Source: Pictodentalium vernedei (Eukaryota; Mollusca; Scaphopoda; Dentaliida; Dentaliidae). Taken from it: a stretch of DNA of 64,000 bases. The stretch covers positions 791,384,823-791,448,822 of the forward strand of contig CM062296.1 in the NCBI GenBank assembly GCA_031216915.1, given 5' to 3'. The notes below the pieces were generated by a model that made no database searches, was not told the DNA's origin, and worked only from the letters and a program-made list of their open reading frames with translations. A program made the position numbers and the translations under genes. Positions 1 to 12,740 of the stretch are shown here, piece after piece (position 1 is the stretch's first letter; each line of letters opens with the position of its first letter).

Positions 1-27
1 CGCCCTTAAAAATCATGTTATTGTATA
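1..27. repeat. Right end of family C palindromic repeat
   Basis: The first bases match the right end of the family C repeat near 52632-52655 and 58833-58860 (GCCCTnnAAAATCATGTTATTG). The window therefore starts inside or at the edge of another copy, whose remainder lies outside. Confidence 0.6.
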
Positions 28-750
28 ATTATAAATTTTAACAAAATATGAAGTACTTACATGTTTGTTTGAATTAAATTCCAAAGTGAAAAATATCCTT
101 TATAATCCTCCATGATATTTGAAAATTATTCAGAATTACATCCACATAAGCAAGAATACGTCCACACAGCACTACGAACTGATGAATTGACTGGAAAATA
201 TGTGTTCAATTCCAGGATTGTTTTTTAGCTTCTTGCTTATTAAAACATGTCTTTGTGTACTTGTTTGTTTTGTAATTGCATTGAAATGATCATTGTTGAC
301 AATTATGTGAGTGTTGTTTATGTTTGTTTAACATTGATATGACTTCACTAATTGTTTGTGTTTTTTAACTGAAATGATTACTGGTAATAATTAATCATAT
401 GTTGTTATTAAATATGTTATTTTGTTTTTTTATCTGAAATATAAAAATACATTGCAATATTGTATGTTTATCTTTCAAATGCTATAATTTCTTTGGTCAA
501 AGTATATATTATAATGTTTACAATTTACACGTAAAGTAATATTAATATATGCTATTTATTTTAGATTTCCATGTGTTGTAATTCTGTATCTTGATATGTT
601 GTAAATAATATAAATGTACTGTAAACAATATAACAAAAAAAAAATGGTTTAGACGTTAATAAAATTATTCTTAACACTTTCATTGTTTGTTTCTCATTAA
701 TAACTAACATCTCTCAATTTTCATAATCAATTTTCCATATAAATTTGAAA
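28..750. other. AT-rich stretch, no gene seen
   Basis: Strongly AT-rich sequence without a convincing open frame, splice-flanked exon or recognisable repeat. Homopolymer runs are short. Confidence 0.6.
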
Positions 751-849
751 GGGGCCGACTTGTCCTGGGCCGACTTACTCCAGGTCGAATTGTCCTGAGG
801 TCGACTTGTCCCAAGGCCAAGTTGTCCCGAGGACGAGTTGTCCAGTTCC
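751..849. repeat. 16-bp minisatellite, about six units
   Basis: Six consecutive 16-bp units vary around GG-CGACTTGTCC--. The array touches the polymerase palm fragment, and the frame of that fragment stays open through it on the minus strand. A looser array built on the same TGTCC word is at 63392-63490. Confidence 0.8.
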
Positions 850-3800
850 CTCTGTGAGATAACATTGACACTCCACCCTTTTTGAACATGAGCAACATGT
901 CCATGTTGGATAATAATTTCATGCAGATTTCAGTCATCTTCAACAGAGCGTCCCAGCCCAAGCTGGGAGCCATGTAATACCAAGCCAGATCTAGATCATA
1001 ATGTCTTCAACAGACGTCTCAAAAATTTTGGAACACATCTGCCAAGAGAAGGACGTCGGTTTTCAGACAGACATCATAATCTTGCATGTATGAAATATTT
1101 TTCACACTTTTTGAGCATGTTCATTATCAACATTGGAAATGTCAACATCTTATAATTTCAAATAAAAATGATCTTTGGAATGGGGCTTTGACTCATTGAA
1201 TCTATGCGAACCATCCATGTAGGGATAGGGATAGACTCCTTTCCTCAACACACTTTTTATGTGTTCAGTCGTGATCTCGAATTTCTCCTTTCCTAAATTT
1301 CCAGCTAGTTTTTCAAGACTGGTCGACTTGAATTTAAAACTATCTATGAAACGTATTTCTCTCCTGATATTGGTTGCTGACATTTCTCCATCTATTTTTC
1401 TTCTTCTTTTTATCTACGACTATCCATTTCATGAAAGATTAATTGATTCTTTATTTCACAGTAAACATACACATAACAGTTTGCAAGAATAATGATAACA
1501 GTAAATGAAAACACATATGTATACTCTGGGGAATAACATAGCCAGATTGGCTGTCTTCCTGTTTTCCCCAGTATAAATTATATAACAACATTGCACTGGA
1601 CATAGTAGGAGCACACTTAAATGCCGTTGACAAAATACTTTGACTATATTTGAGTCTGAATATCACTTGGGACAACTTAGGGACTTAGAAATAATATGGC
1701 TCTTGGCGGCTGCTGTGCGTTTCAGGCTCCCCACCACGCCCCCTGTCTCAATCACTGACCAGGACAGTATAATCTATCCTAGATGCTACTTGAGCTGGAC
1801 CTGGTAAGGAAAAATATTGTGACGAGCTGGAAAGACACTTGGGTATCACACAAACTAATTTGTTTATTCTATTATTTTTATTACTTTTAAAGTCAATTGT
1901 ATACATTTGTGGCCAAATATAACCAAAAACATAAGAACAGAGTCAAGTTTAGCCAGTTGTTTATGTCTATGTGTTAGCACTAAGTCCTATACTAGCCATA
2001 AAATACAATACACAAGATATGTATTGTTCATCACTTTTCGTGATACAGTTTATATATCCTTCTCTTACACTACCAAGATTCTTCATGAACAGATGACTGT
2101 CATAACCTGACAGATTGTGAAATATCACTGGAAAGAAATTAGCATCTCGATATTTTAAATTGCAATTACTGCGTGTGGCACCTCGAAAATTACCCATGTA
2201 GTGATCATGATCTCTCTCTCTTGTATCTGAGTGCCAATGTTTCAGTGAACGCTTGTTTATAAATTTGACATTCAGTTGCTCTTTTATAGTATTTCATTTG
2301 CCCATCTGTGATAATCATCTTCATGGGAGTTTCAAATTGCTCATATATTTTTTTATTTGTTATTCGAAATCTTCCACGAATTTTCGAGCCACGTTGTCAT
2401 TGTCTGTGGACCTGAGGAATATCGATCATTGAAAGAATATTTTATGTAAAAACAATAACCAGATGGTGTGTGCTTCTGATATTTTTTGGTATAATTCTGT
2501 CGATCACTGGGCTGACATGAACTCATATTCACCGTGAAACATTCGAAATTGCCATACACCACAAAAGGCACTCTCAGTCTTCTGTTGTGATGCACGAATG
2601 TCAGTGTGAGGTTTAGGCATGTTAACAGCAATGCATTGATTTGAGTTACAAAACTCCTCGTGATGTTCCATCAATTCATTGCGTTTGAAGGAATTCAAAC
2701 AGTTAAAACAGAAAAATCTCTCACTCTTTTGTCTGCTAGTCTGTGTCACCAATAATCGACTCATGTTTTTGATCCAACAATAATGTTGATTATCATTTTC
2801 TGAAATTAATAATAAACTAATATTTTTCTCGCAATTTTTTTTCTGTGATCTTATCATCAGAGGAAATATGTTTTTTTGACTCATCATATCCCAAAAACGT
2901 TGAAGATGAACGTAGGATTTTGATTTTCAAAATGCTCAATGTCACGTAGTTGAGTCAAAAAATTTATTCCCGACCAATTTAAATTCATAGAGGTTTCTAC
3001 ATATTTTTATACTCTCTGTGGATGCTTTTCTATGGGGTACATGGCAGATGGGACAGCCCATCTGAAGCATTTACTGTCTTCATTATTTTTCACGTTGATC
3101 ACTGCTTCTTTTTTTCTATGAAATAAGGCAATTTTATATATGAAGACATTCACAATGGATCAAACTTGTTGATATGAATTTCTGGATTCAATACTATGCC
3201 AACTCTCCAGTTGCTACCTTCGTGTTGATACTGCGCTAATGATTGCATAATTTTTTCTTTCATATTGTCAAAGATATCGGATAAAGAACAGCCTTCAGTC
3301 ACAGTTTTGTGCGAGATTGAAAATAAGCAGTTTTTTCCACGACTTCACCTGTGTTCACATTGGTCATCTCCATCTGATACTTCAATAACATTTTTGTTTT
3401 AATTCAATCACCTTGTATTTGATGACAAAATAAATCCAACACGTTAGTTTTTATCTCATTCAAGAGATGTTGGTGGTGAAACCTCCTTTTTATACTTTTG
3501 ACATTAAACATTTTGAAAATTCCCTTGACAGCCTGCTCTTGTTCTATGTGAGTAGGCAATACTTGTTCATGCATGATTTTAGCTAGAATTTCTTTTAAGT
3601 CACCATCATTTTTTTCTTTTTTATTTCTGCCGATTGAATTGGGATGTTTTGTTTTTGTTTCCTCTTTCCATTCATTGTTAATTTTTTCATTTCATCCTAT
3701 CCTACATCCATTGATTTTATCATTTTTAGTTTGTGACTATACACCTTTCAAACCAATCTGACGTGCTTTTGATCTCAATTCTGCCACCTTTTTCTCACTA

Positions 3801-3905
3801 GTCTTAGCCTTTATGACTCTGATAATTTGTGGTTTAGTTCTAGAACTGGACAAATTCGTGATGCCGAGATTCTTGACAGAATTTTTCAATTGAGATAAAT
3901 TGCAT
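850..3905 (-). pseudogene. Decayed protein-primed family-B DNA polymerase
   Basis: Minus-strand pieces run in N-to-C order from about 3905 to 850 and match the DNA_pol_B_2 type polymerase of Mavericks/Polintons and adintovirus-like elements. A SAP/Rho-N-like start (ELRSKARQIGLKG) lies near 3780. A C2H2-like knuckle (CFNCLNSF...H...C) lies near 2660-2710, and the exonuclease I region (FVVYGNFE) near 2550. The exonuclease II motif (HNLSGYDSHLF) is near 2110. The RFIDSFKF and KGVYPYPYMD motifs are at 1150-1383, and the palm start (APSLGWDALLKM ... GGVS) at 850-973. Exonuclease I has Asn where Asp is usual. Several frameshifts and stops, an insertion at about 1390-1960 and loss of the C-terminal catalytic part make it inactive. 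It is a fossil of a self-synthesising transposon or related virus. Confidence 0.82.
1390..1960. other. Insertion inside the polymerase pseudogene
   Basis: Polymerase similarity stops near 1966 and resumes near 1383. The intervening sequence has no recognisable coding content. A short word around 1540-1575 (GGAAGACAGCC...GGCTATGT, read on the minus strand) recurs near 37037-37065, which suggests a dispersed repeat. I could not define ends or a target duplication. Confidence 0.45.
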
Positions 3906-4317
3906 GCTTCTAATATTTATTTATCCATTGGTGTTTAAGGTCACATATTTCTGCACAATGGCTAATCATGACATGACAGTTTTATGGGTGGAGGAAGCCA
4001 GAGTACCCGGAGAGAACCACTGAGCCACGATGAGCAGCTGCCAGCTCCCCAACATCATAACTCTGCACTGCACCACAGGCAAGGTTAGATTGGTTGAAGA
4101 CATGCGCACCATCAACATACAGTATGCCTTAGTACATGGCATCATCATGCCCCCATGTGGACAATCGGGGTTAAGTGCCTTGCACAATGCAGGAGTCTGA
4201 ATCGATCGCTCAGATGGTCACCCATCCAAGGACTAACTGGGCTTGGCATTGCTTAACTTCAGTGATCAATGAGAACAGGTTACTGCAATGCCACTGCACC
4301 CCATCACGCTTCTAATA
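3906..4317 (-). mobile_element. 5S rRNA-headed SINE, tail type 1
   Basis: On the minus strand the element starts with a 5S rRNA-like head (GTTCTC-TTGATCACTGAAGTTAAGCAA and the GGTTAGT-like block that follows), then the body shared with the other SINEs here, and ends in the tail ...ATGTGACCTTAAACACC plus a short A/T repeat. The element occupies 3916-4307. It is bounded by a perfect 10-bp target duplication, GCTTCTAATA, at 3906-3915 and 4308-4317. The head includes the pol III internal promoter region of 5S genes, but the copy is diverged. Confidence 0.9.
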
Positions 4318-5160
4318 ATAATAACTTTTTTCTAATTTTAAAAATAAAAATGTTTAAATATGAAAAAATGTTTTTTTGTAATGTTGTTTTTTTCTGTATT
4401 TTAAAAAAAAAATCTATTTTTCTTTAAATCTCTTTAACTTGAACCCCACCCCCCCCCCCCACCCCCCCAAAAAAAAAACAAAAACAAAAAACAAAATTGT
4501 TAAATAAAATTTTTTTTTAAGTTCCTCCAGCATTTTGACATCATGCAGCTAATGTTTATGATAAAAATCGTGTTTGAAGCTGTAGCCAACTTAGGGCAGT
4601 TCACACTTTTGAAGCAAAAAAGAAAGAGTCTCTCACTTACAAAAAATCAATTTCACTTATTTTAAATATTACAAAGCTGATAGTAAAGTGTTAAGCAAAA
4701 CTGATAGAAACACCTTTGTTTAAGCAAAACAAAACTGATTTTTTTTAATCAAGAAAGTCTACTCGCTTCCGTGCACAAGGAAAAATTGATGGAGTGCAAC
4801 TAAAATCTGAACAACTACATTATGCGCATAATGGAAAAATAGTTTCTCACTTACAAAAAATCACTTTCACTTGTATTAAATATTACATAGCTAATAGTAA
4901 AGTGTTAAGCAAAACTGATAGAAACACCTTCATTTAAGCAAAACACAAGTGATTTTTTTCAAATCAAGAAAGTCTACTTGCTTTCGCGCATGGGGAAAAA
5001 TTGATTTTCAATTTTCATTTTTTTTTATTTCTCTTCAAGTTAAAAAAAAATTGATTTCAGTAAAAAAAAAAAATTCAGTTAAAGAGATTAACACCAGTGA
5101 GATTTTTTAAAATATATATATAGGAAGTAAAAAGAAAATATTTAAATTAATAAAAAACAT
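4318..5160. repeat. Low-complexity region with a two-unit direct repeat
   Basis: Two copies of a ~160-bp unit lie at about 4629-4791 and 4843-5003 (shared words TTCTCACTTACAAAAAATCA and AAGTGTTAAGCAAAACTGAT). They are surrounded by A, T and C homopolymer runs, with a poly-C tract near 4448-4468. No gene is seen. Confidence 0.75.
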
Positions 5161-5163
5161 TTT

Positions 5164-5463
5164 TCATATTATATTTCTAGGAAATAGAAAAATTAAAATT
5201 AATGAAAAAAAAATGGCAATGGAAAAATATCGAATTGAAAAGAATTGCTTCACACAATAATAATAAAACAATTTATCTGAAACCTAATCCAATCCAACTG
5301 AATGATGTCGAAGTAATAAAGTTTGAATATAAATACAAAAATTATAACATGGGATTAACACTGAACGATGATCAAGAAGATTTATTTTCACATTTAGAAA
5401 ATGTGTGTTGCAAATCTATGACACAAACAAAATATATCCGAAAATTGATAAAAGTGTTGTAGA
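5164..5463 (+). CDS. Unidentified open reading frame remnant
   Basis: An open frame of about 86 codons from the Met at 5202 is Lys/Asn/Ile-rich and ends in ...YIRKLIKVL. A second frame just after it (about 5466-5590) reads with modest coding character (KKLMKVDMIIPHPPKNEEG), as if one protein were broken by a frameshift. I do not recognise the family. Its position next to the dead polymerase makes it a candidate piece of the same decayed Maverick-like element, but AT-rich chance ORFs of this size are common. Treat the function as unknown. Confidence 0.28.
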
Positions 5464-5779
5464 TCGACCCTGAGAAGAAGCTCTAAACAATGTGAAAAAA
5501 TTAATGAAAGTAGACATGATCATTCCACATCCACCCAAAAATGAAGAGGGGAAAGTGACAGCTCACATGCAAATAAAAGATATGACTTTGTAAAAAAAAA
5601 ATTGAAAGTTATTTTTTCATAAATGAATATTTATAATTTTTTAAATTTGTTTGTTTACTTTAATTTATTTTATGTTGATTTTTTATTTTTTTTGTAAATT
5701 TAAAAAAGATTTTTTTTGTCTCTTCGTCTTCTTCTAACAAATTGGATACAAAATCATTCCATTCCCATTCTCTCCTCTT

Positions 5780-5954
5780 ACATTAACTAAAAAAATGATT
5801 TGCGATGATAAGTTTTGTCACACTCATTTATGCTAACACCTTGAGACAAAGTCTCAGTAAAATCCTTTTCCATACTCTTGAGATGATTTTATTTGCATTC
5901 TCTATAATATTCCATCATGGTATCAAAATATTTATCATATTTTGAATAAGCCAT
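5780..5954 (-). pseudogene. Unidentified small coding remnant
   Basis: Reading the minus strand from the ATG at 5954 gives a Tyr/Lys-rich peptide (MAYSKYDKYFDTMMEYYREC...), interrupted by one TAA after 21 codons and then open for about 28 more. The composition looks more protein-like than the surrounding poly-T tracts. The family is unknown. It may be part of the polymerase-bearing element, or chance. Confidence 0.22.
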
Positions 5955-6246
5955 TTTCTTTTTTATTTTAGTAATTTTTTATTTTATTTTAGTAATTTTT
6001 TATTTTAATTTAGTGATGTTTTTTCTTGATTTTTCTTGTAATTTGTTTTTGTTCTTTTTTAGTTTTAGTAATTGTTTTCATCTTTTTTTTTAATTTAGTG
6101 ATTTTTTGTCTCCTTCACAAAATTGGATATTTTCTATCCAGTAAACAAAGCAAAATACAATCTCGATCTTCGGTTGTGAGATGACTCACTCTCAGTTGAA
6201 AATCTGAACATTCTAATTCATCGGGTCTTGGTTCTCCTTATGATAA

Positions 6247-7690
6247 TAATAATAATAACTCTTTGGCCAGCCGCTGATTTGTCGCGGTCCTCATAAGAGA
6301 AGGCCATCATTCCCCCTGCACCCCACCCCCTCTTCCCCTCCTCTCCTCCCAGCATTCAGATATAAACTGTTTAATAGTGTCCCTCACTTCCTCTTTTTCA
6401 ATTTCTTCAATAAGCATTCCTACCCTCTCCCTCGTGTCCCCCTTCAGCCATCTATCCTTTGTTTCTTCACCCCACTTCTGCATTATTCTTCCAGTAAATT
6501 TTATTCTATGAGGTATATACTGTGGGCATTCCAAGAGAAAATGTTCCAGGGTCTCCACTACTCCACAGTGGCACATTTGGCATCCCTTTTCCCCATCTCT
6601 CCCAATTTTTCCCCGAAGCTCCAGTGATCTTGATCTCAGTTTGAACAGCAGTGACCCTCCAAAGGTGCCATCTAGGTACTTCTCAAAAGCTGGCTTTTCT
6701 TTATATTGTAACCCCTGCAGTGATCTTTTCACGCTAACCCCTGCTCGCCAGTTTCGATTGCAATCTTCCATGACTCTCTCTTTGACAAACCTTTTGCCTT
6801 CTTTCATTCCTACTTCTATGTTTGTGACCTCTATAGAGTAATTGTCCATTAGTTCCCTCACATGTTTTGACCACCCCGTTTCTATATTAGAATTCCAAAT
6901 GGTATCGAGCATCAATTTGCACCACCGGTTGTCAGGCAGGTTTCTCAAGTAGTTAAAGTAACACAGTTTTCCCAAATCTACCCTGTCCTTGATTTTCATC
7001 CACCCAAGCTCCCCCCTTACTGCTTCCAAAGCTGCAGCATTACTCGACCCTGTTATCCATCTGCCGGCATCATTTTGAGTATTTTCCAACTTCTTAATAA
7101 CGGTTTGGTTTAATGGAATCACGTCCATGCCATACGTTATACTTGGTAAACCCACCCTCTCCCACATTGTTTTCCCCACAAAGACCTTGTTGAAACTATT
7201 TTTCCCTAAAAGTTTTAGTTGGTTCAGATTTCTTTTCCCCTTCAGAATCAGTTTGGCTGAGTAATTTCTGTACACCCCTCTTCCCGTTATATTTATGCTT
7301 ACCCCTAGATACTCATACTCTCCCGTTTCTCCTACAGTGATTTGTTTGCTTTCCCCTTCGGGGATTGAGAACTCCCCCACTCTCCATCTCTTCGTCATAT
7401 CTACCTTGCGTCCAACGGGTATTACCTTGCTTTTATTTTCATTTAGTTCGAGCCGCCAAGTGTTCCCATATCTACCAACAATTTCCAGCAGTTTCTCTAG
7501 CCCCTGTTCAGTTCTAGACATTAACACCATGTTGTCCGCAAAGAATAAGCCTGGTATCTTTATGTCTCCAACATTTACCCCCTCCGCACTCTGAATTAGT
7601 TCGTCCCCTAAATCTTTAAACTAAAATGCAAACAAAATCGGTGAAAAGATACACCCCTGCTTGCAAGTCTGTCTCTGTCCAAATTCTCAT
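6247..7690 (-). mobile_element. 5'-truncated LINE, RT motif to C-terminus
   Basis: The minus-strand sequence starts at about 7680 within the reverse-transcriptase palm, where the G-RQ--G---SP-LF-type motif and a downstream DL-DEL are readable. It continues through motif C as FFADNMVL, where FADD is expected, so the second catalytic Asp has become Asn. From the Met at 7530 a 407-codon open frame covers the thumb (LPSITYGMDVIP) and a Cys/His cluster, CQMCHC...ETLEHFLLECPQY, typical of LINE C-termini. An in-frame stop interrupts the palm near 7620. The element ends in (TTA)n-type repeats at about 6247-6262. The N-terminal endonuclease is absent. The copy is dead but not old, because most of the C-terminal frame is open. 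A second copy lies at 38174-38740. Confidence 0.85.
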
Positions 7691-7699
7691 CAAGCCATG

Positions 7700-8500
7700 C
7701 TTGCTGACTATATCTAATGCCACTGTGAAACACATGATGATTATGTAATCATATTCCATGTCTTGACAGTCATGATCTCAGTCCAATCCGAACTTGCAAC
7801 TGAAACATCTTTCCTTCAATGCTCTAGTGAATGCTTTCTTTCATGAGATGGGCAAACATTCTGTAAAATGCTTCTTGGAGAAATCTGCGATGCTCTACTC
7901 CTTGTCATTTTTTATTTCAAATATGAATCTATCAATTTCTTTATTTTATTTATTTTTTAAAAATGTATATAGATTTTTTTTTCCTTTGTTTTGTTTTTTT
8001 TAGATATTAAAATTTAAGTTATTTTCTTTTCTTTTTTTTCTATATATATATTTTCTATATATAAGATAAAAAAAAATAATGAAAGTGCTCTTAAAGGTCG
8101 AGTTTCTGTTTTTTAATTTTGGCTCTCTCGATGATGAAACATCAGTTATAAATATAACAAAATGTCCATTGGAGAAACGTGAAACAAAACTACAATGTGT
8201 GCAAAATCATCAATCTGGCAGTGCCCAGAACGTAATGCATTACAATTTCCAGTGGAATTTTTCGAGCCCACTTAGGAGGTGAGAATGACAGGAGTGCATT
8301 ACAAATCCCTATGAGAACATTGCACTGAATGATGTGCCAAAAAAGTTCATTTTTGCAAATGTCCTGGGCCAGCAATCTTGACACTTTTTCAATTTCCTAT
8401 TTCACACTTCAAATTTAATTTCTTTTTATTTTCCCCCATTGGATTAACCTTAAACCTAAACACATCCTTATTAACAACAAAACCGATATAGTTTTTTCAA
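7700..8500. other. Weak coding remnants, unassigned
   Basis: Short readable segments occur: minus strand about 7700-7900 (...KAFTRALKERCFSCKFG...) and plus strand about 8080-8380 (...PYENIALNDVPKKFIFANVLG...). Neither is a clean ORF or a family I can name. They may belong to the same decayed element as the polymerase. Confidence 0.25.
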
Positions 8501-9655
8501 TTGGTACAATGTTTTAAGCTTGATCATTAAGTTATGTTATCTTAGCCCTTTGAACACTTGGGCAATGTGTTTTTGATGATCCTTTCTGGTTGTACTGAAT
8601 ACCAATATTTCTTTGAGGTAGACTATCTTCCCAACCTGCTAAGACAAGGGCAACTAATCCTGATTTAAATTTGGTGCAAAATGCAAAATGCATAACATTA
8701 GACATAACTTAGGCAACTTTATAATAAGTAAATGGCATCATTTTGACATCTTCATCCATAACCTGTTGGCAATATCTTGACGGACTTGAGACCTAAAGTG
8801 GAAAAGTACTGAGCACAATCAGAAGAGTTAGGTTGTCATTAATCAAAGTAAGTGGCCAGCTAATGGTTTGAGCTTTCTAAAATCAACGCAAAACCTCTTA
8901 TGGCCATCTTTTTGTCTAAAAGTAAGCAGATGAAGCACCTTGGAAATCCAGATTTTCAAACAGTTCATTAATAGTTTTATCCTTTATTTGCCACTTAACC
9001 ACTGGAACACAGTATTTTTTCATTTTAATAGACGTTTATATTCGTCTTAACATTGTTTGTGTCAGGAGACTTTGTACAAATATCTGCATTTTGATACAAA
9101 TGTTGCACAACAATTTCCAGCTCACCATCATCCACCCCCTCACTATTTTATTTAGATTACTCAAATTTTTGAAGGAATGATTATTTTTTTCTTTTACCTT
9201 CTTTACAGTTTTAACATTGTTCACCACCAAAGGTGCAATATTTCCAGTGGTGCAACTGTGTTTCAAAGTATAATGTTGGTTAGTATTACTCACAAGATTA
9301 TTGGTATGGTATCTTTCCATTCTTTACAACACCATTACTAACTTGCAGACCAGGTTGTTCTGCTATGAATCCTTCCATAAGGGTATGATGCTGTAAGTAT
9401 TATCAATAAATCTTTTGACCCAATGATTTTACACTACTGTTGACTGTGTGTTTATCTGGAATTCCTGAACTAACATCACTATTGAGAAATATACAGAACC
9501 ACACATATGTTTGAATGGGTTAAGAATTATCTCATGGGATTGCTTTGGCCCAGGATATCATGAGAGCTGAAGACATGTATGGTTTTGTATTTATCGCACA
9601 TCTTCCATGTAACAACCAGTCTACATGAAAATTGAATTAAAAGCACCTTTCAACT
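8501..9655. other. No gene or repeat recognised
   Basis: AT-rich unique-looking sequence. Open frames are short and unstructured, and no splice-flanked conserved segment was found. Confidence 0.5.
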
Positions 9656-9659
9656 GGAT

Positions 9660-10850
9660 AATTGTTGTGTTTCCTTCATTGCCAATGAGACACCACTGTA
9701 AGTGGCGGGGTACCAACCATAATTTGCCTTTTAATTTTTATGGCATTCAGTTGGTTGAAACCAATTGACACCGACCAGTGTCACGGTCACGATGATCGAA
9801 CTTCAAATATTGACTAAACTGCAGGGATAATACAACAAAAACTTTTTATATAGCTAATAAGTTTACTGCACTCCATCATTATATCACCAGTTGTGGGGAG
9901 TATTTGTTAAGTAACAAGCAGTCAGAATGTTATTTTTATTTAGTAGATTTTTGAATTGAATCTGATTGTTTAAATATCTCGGGTAAACAAATATAAATGA
10001 GGATCTTGGGATTTCCAAGCAATCTCGACTTCGGTGCATTTGACCAATGGATGACGTTATATAAATATTTAGGCAGATTCCTTCTCTGTTTATGTTGGAC
10101 ATGAAATCGAATGTGTTTTATATCACCACATGTGTGATAAACTTTATTTTTATTGTACAGGCAAAACAGTGGAAATTCCTTGTTTTACATTAAAACGTGT
10201 TTGATAAAATGTACAATCACACAATCCCAAATAAACCAGAAAACAGAGTGTGCAGTTTGACAGCTGTGTCATATATAAATAGTGAGCTATGTTTTTTAGC
10301 CCAACAACATACTAAAACTTCACTCAACATTTTAGTGTTGAGGCTTTACAGTGTGTGATATTACATTGATAATTGCATTTCCTCCATTGCCAATGAGACA
10401 TCACTGTTAGGTGGTGGAGTACCAACCCTAATTTGCTTTTTAATTTTTATGGCATTTAATTGGTCAAAATCAATTGACACTGATCAGTAACAGTGACATG
10501 GTCATGATGATCGAACTTCAAATATTGGCTAAACAGCAGGGAATAACACAACAAAAACTTTTTAAATAGCTAATAAGTTTAGCACACTCCATCATTATAT
10601 TACAAGTTATGGGAAGTATTTGTCAAGGAACAAGCAGTCAGAATGTTATTTTTATTTTGTACATTTTTAACTCGAATCTGATTGTTTAAATAACCTGGGT
10701 AAACAAATCTAAATGCAGAACTTCAGTGCATTCAACCAATGATGATGTGATTTATTTAGACGGGTTCCTTCTCTGTTTACATTGGAAATGAAATCAAACA
10801 TGTTTTGTATCACCACATATGCGATACAACTTTATTTTTGTCGTAAAGGC
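9660..10850 (+). repeat. Two-unit tandem duplication, period about 710 bp
   Basis: The sequence from 9668 (CATTGCCAATGAGACA...) recurs from 10383 with scattered substitutions and small indels. Shared landmarks are GATGATCGAACTTCAAATATTG, AACAAGCAGTCAGAATGTTA and TATCACCACAT. The first unit holds a short segment around 10000-10040 that the second lacks. There is no coding content. Confidence 0.85.
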
Positions 10851-11069
10851 TTTAATAGGTATGTGATAAGATATGAAGATTGTTAACAATGGAAACCAAG
10901 ATATTTAGAAAGCAAAGCTTTAGAAATATTATAATTTAATCTCAGACCACCTATTCAACCAATCTGATGCTAACATCATGCACCTATGAATGTCATCAAT
11001 TACATAAAACTCATTTATTATATGTTAGCCTGTGAATTATTGCAGATTATCTATAATATATTTCTCAAT

Positions 11070-11650
11070 ATGCATTGACTCGATGGATATCAAGGAATAT
11101 TCCTCAGTAGCTTCCTAAACTATGTCAAGCTACACCCCATCACATTGAAAGAACAATCAGGTAATCTTTGTTATTGTTTTGAAACATACAGATTTGGGTT
11201 TGAATTGGGCTCCATATTGTGCAATAAAATGTCTCATAGCATATAATAAAAAAGAAAACTACTCTATTTTAGTTAGTATCTGGAATTATCTCATGAGTGT
11301 GGACCTGAAAGTTCTATTTTTCTTGCACAAGTGAAAAATAATATTTTCAGGCCCACACAATGAATTGTTTAAGTAGCTTCCAAAAGGAAGTTATGCATTG
11401 GCACATGAAGTCACCTTGAACATTGAAGGAGCGATCAGCAGCTTTTTGTTATTGTCTTGAAACTGTTTACAGTCGAATTGGGCTGAATATTGCATAGTAA
11501 AATGTCACATGGCATATAATAAAAAAAATCTATGCTGTTTTTGTGACTGTCAAGAAATATTTCATTTGTGTGGACCTGAAAATATTATATATAAAAACTT
11601 GATTACATATATAAAACTTTCAGGTCAACACTCATGAGATAATTCCCGAT
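11070..11650 (+). repeat. Direct repeat of about 270 bp with hairpins
   Basis: Two diverged units (about 11100-11330 and 11380-11580) share TTGTTATTGT-TTGAAAC, GGCATATAATAAAAAA-type words and a closing GTGTGGACCTGAAA. Each is followed by an inverted partner (TTTCAGG-CCACA), giving hairpins at about 11303-11357 and 11567-11630. Confidence 0.65.
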
Positions 11651-11659
11651 ATTCACTAT

Positions 11660-12740
11660 AACAGTGTAGATATCCTCTATGTATCACACTAATATTTTAT
11701 ATCTTTAATGGAAGTTTCACTAAACTTCTGACCTTCATTTCATCTCCTGTAATACCCTCTCAAGTTACCTAAAATGTTTCTCTCACCCCTTAACTTGGGT
11801 CTATGTTTAAGCTTTTTTCAGAACTTGGTACCAATGCAAGGCATCTGCACACCTTTATCAATTATGTATTTATTAACTGATGTTTAAGGTAACTTTCAGT
11901 ATCTGTGGCTATATCATCACCTCAACATGGGTATGAAGTCAGGTTTAGCTAATTGTTTAATGCATGCAGCCAACTTTAGAGGTTTTTCACTCAAAGCATA
12001 GGCTGCCTGGTCCCCAGGTCCCCTATTTTATGAGAAAGGCAGAATTTGTGAACCAGTACTGATCTGCTTCCTGGAGATCACATGGGTTACCTATATCAAG
12101 TAATCTTCTGATCTTATGTTTATTTGTGTGAATCAAAACACTACTTGGAGGTTCTCCCATAGGAGAAATGCCTAATTTGAGAGAGGACTAAATCAGTTCT
12201 TCCTCTCCATGATGCCTAGCATAAATAGTACTGGAGACAACATTAAAGGTTTGAGTTTTAATATTTTAACCTTCTTATTTAAATCTCTTCTCTTAAAATG
12301 TCCTCTAGGACCCCTATCAAATGGCAGTGACTTTTAACAATTATTCCAGAGGTACCAGCCTTAAACTCAGTAACTCTTAATTTATCATTTCCAGGTCAGG
12401 AGCATTTATAATCAACTTCCCCAATCCTTCATTTTCTGAGACTTATGTTTCCTGAACATGTTAGACCTGTCTATCAATGCATTGGGGTTTTCATCCTAGC
12501 ATAGCTGTCTCTAATCACACACATGGGGCCTCGTTGCACCCAGGATATGAATTTTCAAACTCTAAAAGCCAAAAGTCATATATTTCGAATATAAGGGAAG
12601 AGGGTGCATTCGGATTTCTTCAGCAGTTGTAATTGCCACATCGATAACATCAACATTGTTGAGTCCAGCCACATTCTTTATAATCTCCAATTGTGCTGAC
12701 ATTTATATGGAGATGTTGGAGCCGAAATTAACCCTGCAAT
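11660..12740. other. No gene recognised
   Basis: Mixed-composition sequence without a usable reading frame. A faint match to the SINE tail (TTATTAACTGATGTTTAAGGT) is near 11872. Confidence 0.45.
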
